The notes beneath the pieces were generated by a model. It did not search any database and was not told the origin of the DNA. It saw only the letters and a list, made by a program, of their open reading frames with translations. From assembly GCA_023412455.1 (NCBI GenBank), contig JAEYNQ010000245.1, positions 1 through 28,895 of the forward strand: 28,895 nucleotides of DNA. The letters run 5' to 3'. The position numbers and the translations under genes are program-made. This document shows positions 8,763 to 15,590 of the stretch, one piece after another; the first letter of the stretch is position 1, and each line of letters opens with the position of its first letter. The stretch is from Bacillota bacterium. GTDB taxonomy: Bacteria; Bacillota; Clostridia; Lachnospirales; Cellulosilyticaceae.

Positions 8763-8895
8763 GCAAAGTATGCTCTTTTGATCAGAAGAATAAGTTTGAA
8801 AAGGGCAGGGAAAAAACGGAAATTATTAATGCAAAAATTAAACGCTCATCGCATATGATATAAAGAAGTAGGTTCACTAGGAACGAGGGGATGGT

Positions 8896-9036
8896 ATGAG
8901 ACGAAGAATAATAGGCCTTTGCTGTTTGTGTATAGGAGTGGGCATACTTTTAGTGATTACTTTACCTGTTATGGGATGGGTCTTCTTAGCGGGCATAGGT
9001 CTTATCTGTATAGGGTGTAAATGTTTTAGATGTTAG
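8896..9036 (+). CDS. 46-residue cysteine-rich hydrophobic protein at the spoVM position
   Basis: A small gene of 46 codons plus TAG, with GAGGGG (8885-8890) five bases before ATG 8896. The product starts MRRRIIG and has two hydrophobic stretches (about residues 5-23 and 25-41) around a Pro24 break. It carries seven cysteines (9, 10, 12, 38, 41, 43, 46) and ends CIGCKCFRC, which looks like a metal-binding or disulfide cluster. It lies between thiN and rpmB, where Bacillus and many clostridia carry spoVM, but it is longer and shows no obvious SpoVM sequence. I do not recognise a characterised family. The good ribosome-binding site and the terminator 15 bases after the stop support a real gene. 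CATATGATA at 8852-8860 resembles a sporulation-sigma -10, without a clear -35. Confidence 0.65.
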   Translation: MRRRIIGLCCLCIGVGILLVITLPVMGWVFLAGIGLICIGCKCFRC

Positions 9037-9050
9037 AGATAAAAAATTAA

Positions 9051-9085
9051 GAGCGGACAATCTCCTAAGAGCTTGTCCGCTTTTT
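9051..9085. terminator. Bidirectional terminator between the small gene and rpmB
   Basis: A 9-bp stem, AGCGGACAA (9052-9060) / TTGTCCGCT (9073-9081), has a 12-base loop that can form an inner CTC/GAG pair. T9081-T9085 gives a U tract on the + strand. The A run at 9041-9046 gives one on the - strand, so it can end both the small gene (+) and the convergent rpmB (-). Confidence 0.85.
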
Positions 9086-9108
9086 AACTAAAATAATGTA
9101 TTCAATAA

Positions 9109-9294
9109 TTAAGCACGTGATACTAAGTTAGAACGTAAACAACGTGTACATACATTCATTGTTTTAACAGCTCCATTTTGAGCAACTCTAACTTTTTTTA
9201 CGTTAGATTTCCACATTTTATTAGATCTTCTATGAGAGTGGCTAACTTGAATACCAAAATGCACGTCTTTTGAACAAATTTCACATTTTGCCAA
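9109..9294 (-). CDS. rpmB: 50S ribosomal protein bL28
   Basis: A 61-residue ribosomal protein L28. The protein begins (M)AKCEICSKDVHFG, holds the four-cysteine zinc-ribbon pattern (CEIC near the start, CTRC near the end), and has the basic segment SHSHRRSNKMWKSNVKKV. The start is TTG at 9294-9292 (read on the - strand), with AAGGAGGTG six bases upstream. An ATG eleven codons earlier (9327) lies upstream of that ribosome-binding site and would add residues foreign to the family, so it is rejected. It is monocistronic, convergent with the small gene to its left and divergent from yloU. Confidence 0.95.
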   Translation of the reverse strand: MAKCEICSKDVHFGIQVSHSHRRSNKMWKSNVKKVRVAQNGAVKTMNVCTRCLRSNLVSRA

Positions 9295-9336
9295 TTGAAA
9301 CACCTCCTTGAATTTAATCCGTGACATAACTATTAT

Positions 9337-9365
9337 ATTTTAGCAGATGATTTGATAGATTTCAA
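9337..9365 (-). promoter_or_regulatory. Sigma-A promoter of rpmB
   Basis: Read on the - strand: -35 TTGAAA (complement of 9360-9365), a 17-base spacer, and -10 TAAAAT (complement of 9337-9342). Transcription would begin near 9330, giving a leader of about 35 bases that ends in the AAGGAGGTG site. Geometry and sequence are close to consensus. Confidence 0.75.
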
Positions 9366-9401
9366 GTGCAGTTTGTATTTTTATTAAAGAAAAAAGGAAA
9401 G

Positions 9402-9432
9402 ACTACTTTTTTCAAGGGATTACTACTTTTTT
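9402..9432 (+). repeat. 11-bp direct repeat upstream of the yloU promoter
   Basis: ACTACTTTTTT occurs at 9402-9412 and again at 9422-9432, exactly 20 bp apart (about two helical turns). The second copy covers the expected -35 position of the yloU promoter. The repeat could be an operator for a regulator binding one DNA face. Both copies are perfect; any function is inferred. Confidence 0.6.
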
Positions 9433-9455
9433 ATCTTTAAGCAGTGTGATATAAT
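9427..9455 (+). promoter_or_regulatory. Extended -10 promoter of yloU-fakA
   Basis: TATAAT at 9450-9455 is preceded by TGA (9447-9449), the TGn extended -10. The -35 zone 17 bases upstream is only TTTTTT (9427-9432), so recognition would rely on the extended -10 or an activator. The transcription start would be near 9462, about 60 bases before the yloU start. Confidence 0.7.
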
Positions 9456-9524
9456 AATCCAAAATGGATAATATTATTAATATGCGTAAATAAGACGTAA
9501 AAGAGACGAGGAGGTCTTAAAAAG

Positions 9525-9884
9525 ATGCCAAGTAAATTTACAAGTGAATTTGGAAATATTATTATTGATGAAGAAGTTGTAGCTCAAATAAGTGGTATGA
9601 CAGCTATGGAATGTTATGGTATAGTAGGTATGGCTGCACGTAATGTAAAAGATGGTATTGTTCATCTTTTAAAAGGTGAGAGTTTAACAAGAGGGATCGC
9701 TGTGCGCTTAAATAACAATAAAGCCAGTATTGATTTTCATGTTATCGTGGAGTATGGAACAAAGATTTCAGCTGTAGCCGATAATTTGATGAGTACAGTA
9801 AAATATAAAGTAAGGGATACACTAGGAATTGAAGTAGAACATATTAAAATATTTATTGAAGGCGTAAGAGTAGATAAAGAATAA
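9525..9884 (+). CDS. yloU: Asp23/Gls24 (DUF322) family protein YloU
   Basis: A 119-residue Asp23-family protein. The family pattern is clear: GNIIIDEEVVAQISGMTAM at the start, YGIVGMA, then RLNNNKASIDFHVIVEYG and VKYKVRDTLGIEV. Members are alkaline-shock or envelope-stress proteins, and some bind the cell membrane; the molecular role of YloU is not settled. ATG 9525 follows GAGGAGGT at good spacing. It is always linked to the FakA/YloV gene in Firmicutes, as here with a 44-base gap, which suggests a link to fatty-acid or membrane homeostasis. Confidence 0.93.
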   Translation: MPSKFTSEFGNIIIDEEVVAQISGMTAMECYGIVGMAARNVKDGIVHLLKGESLTRGIAVRLNNNKASIDFHVIVEYGTKISAVADNLMSTVKYKVRDTLGIEVEHIKIFIEGVRVDKE

Positions 9885-9928
9885 CATCAATTTGTTGAAA
9901 CAATAACAGATTTGAGGAGGCATATAAG

Positions 9929-11575
9929 GTGAAAATAGAAGCAATAGATGCAAAAGCCCTGCAGGCTATGATTATAGCTGGTGCAAGAGAGCTTGACGAA
10001 AAAAAGCAAATGGTAAATGAGATGAATGTCTTTCCTGTTCCAGATGGAGATACAGGAACCAATATGTCTCTTACTATGATGGCAGCGGCAAAGGAAGTTG
10101 AAAAATTAGAGCCTATTAGTACAGAGGAAATAACAAAAGCTGCAGCAGTAGGCTCATTAAGAGGAGCAAGAGGAAACTCCGGTGTGATCCTTTCTCAACT
10201 TATTCGTGGTTTTTCAAGAGGTATTGCAGAGCAAAGTGTCATTGATACTATTGTATTAGCAAATTCTTTCCAAAAGGGTGTGGATACTGCTTATAAAGCA
10301 GTGATGAAGCCTAAAGAAGGAACCATTTTAACAGTGGCTCGTGAAATAGCCACTAAAGCATTAGAATTAAGTTTAGAAACCAGTGATATTGAATTATTTA
10401 TAAAAGAAATCCTGAAGCATGGTTATGAGGTACTTCATAAGACACCTGATATGCTACCTGTTTTAAAAGAAGCAGGTGTCGTAGATGCTGGAGGTCAAGG
10501 TTTACTTTGTATTTTAGAAGGAGCTGCAAGGGTTATTGTGGAAAATCTTCAAGTGGAGATTAAAAGACCTGCTACTAAACCCAATACCACTGCCTTTACT
10601 GCCCTTAAAAACTTTAATACAGAAGATATCACCTTTGGTTATTGTACCGAGTTCATTGTGGAAAAGGGCAAAAATATGCCTTACAATGAGGAAGAAACAA
10701 AGGCGTATTTAGATAGCATAGGGGATAGTATTGTGGTAGTATCCGATGAACAGTATATTAAAGTCCATGTGCATACAGATAATCCAGGTCTAGCCCTTCA
10801 AAAAGGTTTAGAGTTCGGCTCTCTTTATACCGTTAAGATTGAGAATATGCGTAACCAACACTCTACCATTTTAAATGAAGAAGAGAAGGAAGAAGAAAAA
10901 CCAGAGGGACCTAAAAAGGATATCGCTTTTGTTTCTATTGCAGCAGGTAGTGGCATTGCTGAGATTATGAGAAGCTTAGGTGTGGATGAGGTCATTGAAG
11001 GTGGTCAAACGATGAATCCTAGTACAGAAGATATTTTAGAGGCCATTTCACGCTGTCATGCAGAACATGTGATTGTTCTTCCTAACAATAAAAATATTAT
11101 ACTAGCTGCCGAGCAAGCAGCCCGTATTGAAGAAAAATGTAAAGTATATGTGGTTCCTACAACAACGATTCCACAAGGTATTTCGGCTATGATTGCTCAT
11201 GAAGTAGGAACAGAAGATATGGATGGCATTGTAGAAAGTATGAAAGAAGCCATAAGCTTAGTGGAAACGGGGCAAATTACCATTGCCGTACGGGATACAG
11301 TTATTGATGGCCAAAACATTAAAGAGGGCGATTACCTAGGGATCCTAGAAGGAAAAATCGTTACCAATCATCCGGAGTTAAAAGAAACTTTTTCCAGTTT
11401 ATTGCAAAAGATGAAAGAAGATGCTGAAGTTATTACCCTTTATTATGGTGAAGATATTACTGAAGAAGTAGCTGAGGAATTTAAGGGCTTAGCAGAAAGC
11501 CAATTTGGAGAGGCCGATATCGAAGTTTATGCGGGTAAACAGCCTGTTTATTATTTTATGATTTCAGCAGAGTAA
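9929..11575 (+). CDS. fakA: Fatty acid kinase catalytic subunit FakA (YloV, DAK family)
   Basis: A 548-residue cytoplasmic protein with an N-terminal DhaL-type ATP-binding domain (about residues 8-200), a middle region, and a C-terminal DegV-like domain (about 325-545). The nucleotide/Mg motif PVPDGDTGTNMS (D39 and D41) is present, together with GARGNSGVILSQLIRG and VDAGGQGLL. FakA phosphorylates fatty acids presented by a FakB (DegV) partner to make acyl-phosphate for phospholipid synthesis; no fakB lies in this window. The start is GTG 9929 after GAGGAGG. The gene is followed by a strong terminator. Confidence 0.93.
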   Translation: MKIEAIDAKALQAMIIAGARELDEKKQMVNEMNVFPVPDGDTGTNMSLTMMAAAKEVEKLEPISTEEITKAAAVGSLRGARGNSGVILSQLIRGFSRGIAEQSVIDTIVLANSFQKGVDTAYKAVMKPKEGTILTVAREIATKALELSLETSDIELFIKEILKHGYEVLHKTPDMLPVLKEAGVVDAGGQGLLCILEGAARVIVENLQVEIKRPATKPNTTAFTALKNFNTEDITFGYCTEFIVEKGKNMPYNEEETKAYLDSIGDSIVVVSDEQYIKVHVHTDNPGLALQKGLEFGSLYTVKIENMRNQHSTILNEEEKEEEKPEGPKKDIAFVSIAAGSGIAEIMRSLGVDEVIEGGQTMNPSTEDILEAISRCHAEHVIVLPNNKNIILAAEQAARIEEKCKVYVVPTTTIPQGISAMIAHEVGTEDMDGIVESMKEAISLVETGQITIAVRDTVIDGQNIKEGDYLGILEGKIVTNHPELKETFSSLLQKMKEDAEVITLYYGEDITEEVAEEFKGLAESQFGEADIEVYAGKQPVYYFMISAE

Positions 11576-11600
11576 ATGGAGTTGCAACCTATTGTTAAAG

Positions 11601-11630
11601 AAAGTGCCGATGCTGTCGGCACTTTTATTT
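11601..11630 (+). terminator. Rho-independent terminator after fakA
   Basis: A perfect 10-bp stem, AAAGTGCCGA (11601-11610) / TCGGCACTTT (11616-11625), loop TGCTG, followed by a T-rich tail. Confidence 0.9.
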
Positions 11631-11644
11631 ATGAATAAAAAGCT

Positions 11645-11673
11645 TTGAGTTATGAGAAATTAAGAAGTATATC
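11645..11673 (+). promoter_or_regulatory. Candidate promoter of recG
   Basis: TTGAGT (11645-11650), a 17-base spacer, then TATATC (11668-11673). Both boxes match the sigma-A consensus in four of six positions. It lies just after the fakA terminator and 48 bases before the recG start, so a promoter is expected here. Confidence 0.5.
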
Positions 11674-11720
11674 CGGATAATAAGTATCAAACAAGTAACA
11701 AGAAGTGAGGAGGTGAAAAG

Positions 11721-13784
11721 ATGTCATTAGAGGAATCCATCAAAGAGCTAAAAGGGGTAGGACCGCAGGTGGCAGCTAAGCTTCATAAGCTAGGTATTTT
11801 TACATTAAAGGACATGATTGAACACTATCCTAAAGAATATGAAGACAGACGAAAGATTACACCCATTAGTGAGTGTGAGATAGATGAACCCAATAATATA
11901 TTAGCTACAGTGGTTTCACAACCAACCGTAACACGAAAGGGTCATTTTATTATTGTAAGCTTTAGGGTAAAGGATCAAAGTGGTGGACTGGTCATAACTT
12001 TTTATGGACAAGCCTATATGAAGAACCAATTTTCTGTTGGAGAAAGTTATTTATTTTATGGTAGGGTAAAACATAAATATGGCAAGATTGAGATGGAGTC
12101 CCCAGAATATCAGCGTTTTATAAAAGGCCAGGATATTGAAGCCATTGCTAAGATTACGCCCATTTATCCAGCTACGGCTAAACTTTCTCAAAAAGTCATA
12201 CGTACCTTGATTGCAGCAAGTTTAGAAAAATGCCAGGAAGATTTGAGAGAGAATCTACCCCAGTTTATTTTAAAGCAATATGGATTAATAGGTAAGGAAG
12301 AGGCCATTAGAAATATTCATTTTCCAAAAGACAATAAAATCTTTTTTGAAGCACGTAAACGCCTCGTATTTGAAGAGCTTTTAATGTTGCAGCTTTCTCT
12401 TTATCTTTTGAAATCCGATTTTGCACGACGAGTGGAAGGGATTGCTCATAAACATCCTGAAGATTTAGGCACCTTTATAGAGGCCCTTCCCTTTGCCTTA
12501 ACAGGTGCTCAACAACGGGTTTTTAATGAGATTGTAAAGGATATGGAAAGCAAGTGGGCGATGAACCGCCTTGTTCAAGGGGATGTAGGTTCGGGAAAAA
12601 CAGTTATTGCCGCATTAGCGCTATACTTAGCTGTGAGAGGAGGGCATCAAGGTGCTTTAATGGCTCCAACAGAGGTATTAGCCATCCAACACTATGGCTT
12701 TTTAGAAAAGCTTATGGCACCTTTTGCCATTCAAGTAGGCCTTCTAACAGGTTCTACCACTAAAAAGCAAAAGGAAGGACTCCTAGAAAAGGTCAAGGCA
12801 GGTGAGATTCAGATTTTAGTAGGCACCCATGCCCTAATAGAAGACAATGTAGAAATACCAAAGCTCGGTCTGGTTATTACCGATGAACAACATCGCTTTG
12901 GTGTGAGACAACGCCTAAAACTCTCTGAAAAAGGTGAAATGCCGGATGTTATGGTTATGACAGCCACACCTATTCCACGTACTTTAGCCTTGATTCTTTA
13001 TGGGGATATGGATATTTCCATTATTGATGAGCTTCCACCAGGACGTCAGCCTATTAAGACCAATGCCGTGGACTCAGCTTATCACCCCCGTATTTATAAT
13101 TTTATGGCCAAACATATAAGTGAGGGACGGCAGTGTTATGTGATTTGTCCGATGGTAGAAGAAAGTGAGAATAGTGGGGAACTTAGAAATGTGGTAGAAT
13201 ATACCGAGTATCTAAGTAGCCAAGTCTTTCCGAATCTACAAGTGGCTTATTTACATGGTAAAATGAAACCTAAAGAAAAAAACAGCATCATGGAGCGTTT
13301 TTCTAAGGGAGAGATTCAAATCCTTGTTTCCACTACTGTAATAGAGGTAGGGGTTAATGTACCTAATGCCACAATTATGCTCATTGAAAATGCGGAGCGT
13401 TTTGGGCTAGCCCAGCTCCATCAGTTAAGAGGGCGAGTAGGGCGTGGACAGTATCAATCCTATTGTGTATTAGTCAGTGATTCCAAAAACAAAGTGACTC
13501 AGAAGAGGCTTAAGATTATGGAAGAGAGTACAGATGGTTTTGTTATTGCAGAGACAGACCTAAAATTAAGAGGGCCTGGAGAGTTTTTTGGAACACGCCA
13601 ACATGGTCTGCCAGAAATGAAGATTGCAAATTTATATACAGATGCTAAGATTCTTAAAGAAGTACAAGCTTGTGCTACAAGACTGAGAGAAGAGGAGACA
13701 CTCTATGGGGCTACCACGGTACAAGCTTTAGTAGAAGAAGTAAAAGAACGCATTATGAGAGAGGAATTACACCATGCATTATAA
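11721..13784 (+). CDS. recG: ATP-dependent DNA helicase RecG
   Basis: A 687-residue superfamily-2 helicase that reverses stalled replication forks and branch-migrates Holliday junctions. It opens with a helix-hairpin-like SLEESIKELKGVGPQVAAKL and a wedge/OB domain (about 60-150). The motor carries Walker A GDVGSGKT (K293), DEQH (D388), the MTATPIPRTLAL motif III, and RGRVGRGQYQSYC (motif VI). Length and motifs are standard. ATG 11721 follows GAGGAGGTG. The stop is 14 bases before rsmD, whose ribosome-binding site lies in the gap. Confidence 0.96.
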   Translation: MSLEESIKELKGVGPQVAAKLHKLGIFTLKDMIEHYPKEYEDRRKITPISECEIDEPNNILATVVSQPTVTRKGHFIIVSFRVKDQSGGLVITFYGQAYMKNQFSVGESYLFYGRVKHKYGKIEMESPEYQRFIKGQDIEAIAKITPIYPATAKLSQKVIRTLIAASLEKCQEDLRENLPQFILKQYGLIGKEEAIRNIHFPKDNKIFFEARKRLVFEELLMLQLSLYLLKSDFARRVEGIAHKHPEDLGTFIEALPFALTGAQQRVFNEIVKDMESKWAMNRLVQGDVGSGKTVIAALALYLAVRGGHQGALMAPTEVLAIQHYGFLEKLMAPFAIQVGLLTGSTTKKQKEGLLEKVKAGEIQILVGTHALIEDNVEIPKLGLVITDEQHRFGVRQRLKLSEKGEMPDVMVMTATPIPRTLALILYGDMDISIIDELPPGRQPIKTNAVDSAYHPRIYNFMAKHISEGRQCYVICPMVEESENSGELRNVVEYTEYLSSQVFPNLQVAYLHGKMKPKEKNSIMERFSKGEIQILVSTTVIEVGVNVPNATIMLIENAERFGLAQLHQLRGRVGRGQYQSYCVLVSDSKNKVTQKRLKIMEESTDGFVIAETDLKLRGPGEFFGTRQHGLPEMKIANLYTDAKILKEVQACATRLREEETLYGATTVQALVEEVKERIMREELHHAL

Positions 13785-13798
13785 GAGGAGGACAAGTC

Positions 13799-14347
13799 AT
13801 GCGCGTTATTAGTGGAAAATGTAGAGGAACTCATTTGGTTTGTCCCCAGGGCTTAGAAACTCGGCCAACAACTGACCGGATCAAAGAAACGCTTTTTAAT
13901 ATGATAGCCTTTGATATGCCAGGATGTTGTTTTTTGGATTTGTTTAGTGGAAGTGGTGGAATAGGTATAGAGAGTTTAAGTCGAGGAGCCCATCAAGCGG
14001 TCTTTGTTGAAAAAGGGAAAGAAGCCTTACAGTGTATTAAGCAGAATTTAGAGCGTACACGTTTAGGGGATAAGGCTGTTATTTATACCTGTGACGTACT
14101 AGAAGCCTTAAGTAAGCTTCAAGCTAAGGGAGAAAAGTTTGACGTTATTTTTATGGATCCCCCTTATGCACTGACTAATATTGACGAAATTCTAAAAAAA
14201 ATTGTAGCTTGTGATTTAATTTCTGAAAATGGATATATTATTTTAGAAAGAGGAACAAATACTCTTGTAACTTTACCACAAGATTTGGTATTATGGAAAG
14301 AAAAGACATATAAAACTACAACATTATGTTTTTTAAGGAAGGAATAA
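13799..14347 (+). CDS. rsmD: 16S rRNA m2G966 methyltransferase RsmD
   Basis: A 182-residue SAM-dependent methyltransferase acting on G966 of 16S rRNA. It starts MRVISGKCRGTHL, contains TRPTTDRIKETLFN, the SAM-binding FLDLFSGSGGIGIES, and the catalytic DPPY (D120). The frame stays open back to 13670 inside recG. ATG 13799 has AAGAGGAGG just upstream and gives the exact family N-terminus, so it is the start. The recG-rsmD-coaD order is common in clostridia. Confidence 0.95.
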   Translation: MRVISGKCRGTHLVCPQGLETRPTTDRIKETLFNMIAFDMPGCCFLDLFSGSGGIGIESLSRGAHQAVFVEKGKEALQCIKQNLERTRLGDKAVIYTCDVLEALSKLQAKGEKFDVIFMDPPYALTNIDEILKKIVACDLISENGYIILERGTNTLVTLPQDLVLWKEKTYKTTTLCFLRKE

Positions 14348-14351
14348 AAAG

Positions 14352-14831
14352 GTGAAAATAGGTATTTATCCTGGTAGCTTTGACCCTGTGACAAATGGTC
14401 ACATGGATATTATTATAAGAGCTTCTAAGCTCGTAGATCATCTGATTGTCTCTGTTTTAATAAATCCCACCAAGCAGGGGGGATTATTTACAACACAAGA
14501 AAGAATGGATATGCTTAGAAAGGTAACAGAGCACCTACCTAATGTAGAAATAGATAGCTTTTCAGGACTTCTTGTGGATTATGTGAAGACAAAACAGGCG
14601 CACATGATTGTTCGTGGCTTAAGAGCTATTACTGACCTTGAGCATGAGATGCAGATGGCACAAATTAATAAAAATATAGTAGAAGAAGTGGAAACCATTT
14701 TTCTGGTTACCAACGCGCAGTATTCCTTTTTAAGCTCCAGTGCAGTAAGAGAGCTGGCGATGTTTAAGGGACAATTTCAAGATTTAGTTCCTACTTATGT
14801 AGGTCAAAAGCTAAAAGAAAAATTTATGTAA
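14352..14831 (+). CDS. coaD: Phosphopantetheine adenylyltransferase
   Basis: A 159-residue nucleotidyltransferase of coenzyme A biosynthesis. It transfers AMP from ATP to 4'-phosphopantetheine. The N-terminal IYPGSFDPVTNGHMDII holds the T/HxGH-type motif (NGH at 15-17). VRGLRAITDLEHEMQMA and SFLSSSAVRELA, the C-terminal nucleotide-binding block, are also typical. The start is GTG 14352 with AAGGAAGGA upstream. It is four bases from the rsmD stop, so they share a transcript. Confidence 0.96.
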   Translation: MKIGIYPGSFDPVTNGHMDIIIRASKLVDHLIVSVLINPTKQGGLFTTQERMDMLRKVTEHLPNVEIDSFSGLLVDYVKTKQAHMIVRGLRAITDLEHEMQMAQINKNIVEEVETIFLVTNAQYSFLSSSAVRELAMFKGQFQDLVPTYVGQKLKEKFM

Positions 14832-14844
14832 GGAGGGGTAATTG

Positions 14845-15390
14845 GTGGATGAAAATGCAAGATGTGGAGAATTAGCTTGTTTATTAGACCAACTAGAAGA
14901 TTTAATCGAAGAAGGTAAAACGGGGTTTTTATCAAGCAGGATTTCTGTTGATCGAGAAGAAATGATAGAAGTTATTCGTGAAATCCGTCTTAAGCTACCA
15001 ACAGAATTACAACAATCGGTTTGGATTGTGGAAGAACGTAATAAAATATTAGCTGAAGCACAAAAAGAAGCCCATCTCATTATTGAAGAAGCCCATGAGA
15101 AACTTGAAAATATGACAGAACGGCATGAGATTACCCAATATGCCAAAGAAAGAGCTATGGAAATTATTGAAACAGCTAGAAGTGATGCCAGAGAAATTCA
15201 GTCAGGTTCAACGGCCTATGCCGATGACATCGTACGTAGTGTGGAGTTAAAACTCAAAGGATGTCTTGAAACTGTACATAAGGAAATGCAAGATTTTGAA
15301 GCTTATGTGACGGATGTATTAAGAGAGCTTTATGATAATCGTCAACAACTAAAAATGATGAATAATCAAATCAATGAAAAAGATGAGTAA
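14845..15390 (+). CDS. Coiled-coil protein of unknown function after coaD
   Basis: A 181-residue soluble, highly charged, mostly helical protein. A long Glu/Lys/Ala heptad-like stretch, broadly residues 65-125, resembles the stalk of ATPase b/E subunits or DivIVA-like proteins. No catalytic motif is visible. Proteins at this position in clostridia are often loosely annotated as 'ATPase' because of the coiled coil; I see no nucleotide-binding loop. Starts are TTG 14842 and GTG 14845 after AAGGAGGGG; GTG has the better spacing. It is 13 bases after coaD and is closed by a terminator, so it ends the recG transcript. The function is unknown; a structural or division-related role is only a guess. 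Confidence 0.8.
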   Translation: MDENARCGELACLLDQLEDLIEEGKTGFLSSRISVDREEMIEVIREIRLKLPTELQQSVWIVEERNKILAEAQKEAHLIIEEAHEKLENMTERHEITQYAKERAMEIIETARSDAREIQSGSTAYADDIVRSVELKLKGCLETVHKEMQDFEAYVTDVLRELYDNRQQLKMMNNQINEKDE

Positions 15391-15441
15391 AAGGAAAAAT
15401 AAGAGGAAAACACAAAAGGAAGAAAAGAGTAGAAGATAAAA

Positions 15442-15472
15442 AATAATACCCAGAGAGGGTGTTATTTTTTTT
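15442..15472 (+). terminator. Rho-independent terminator after the coiled-coil gene
   Basis: A 10-bp stem with one G-U pair, AATAATACCC (15442-15451) / GGGTGTTATT (15457-15466), loop AGAGA, followed by a run of six or more T. Confidence 0.9.
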
Positions 15473-15493
15473 ACCTTCTGAACACATACTAAA

Positions 15494-15531
15494 GGTAATA
15501 AGAAGTAAGGTAGACAAAGGGTAATAAGAAG
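15494..15531 (+). repeat. 12-bp direct repeat around the M16C peptidase promoter
   Basis: GGTAATAAGAAG occurs perfectly at 15494-15505 and 15520-15531, offset 26 bp. The copies flank the -35 box at 15511-15516, and the second lies in the spacer just before the -10. A binding protein on these sites would compete with RNA polymerase; this is inferred. Confidence 0.6.
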
Positions 15532-15539
15532 AATATAAT
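15511..15539 (+). promoter_or_regulatory. Sigma-A promoter of the M16C peptidase gene
   Basis: TAGACA (15511-15516), a 17-base spacer, and TATAAT (15534-15539): a one-mismatch -35 and a perfect -10. The start would be near 15546, about 45 bases before the GTG start. Confidence 0.82.
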
Positions 15540-15590
15540 GAAACTACAGACTATTTTTTCTAGATTTGAAAACAAGTAGGAGGAAGCAAT

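Noticed and set aside
8763..8895. A SpoVM-like peptide upstream of the small cysteine-rich gene
   Set aside because: All ATG-started frames in this stretch stop within ten codons.
9295..9327. ATG start eleven codons upstream for rpmB
   Set aside because: The added residues come from the ribosome-binding region. The TTG at 9294 gives the standard L28 N-terminus.
12554..12763. 69-codon + strand frame inside recG
   Set aside because: It overlaps the Walker A region of recG in another frame, with an arginine- and cysteine-rich nonsense translation.
13670..13798. Longer N-terminus for rsmD inside recG
   Set aside because: The extra residues are foreign to the family. ATG 13799 has AAGAGGAGG and gives the exact RsmD start.
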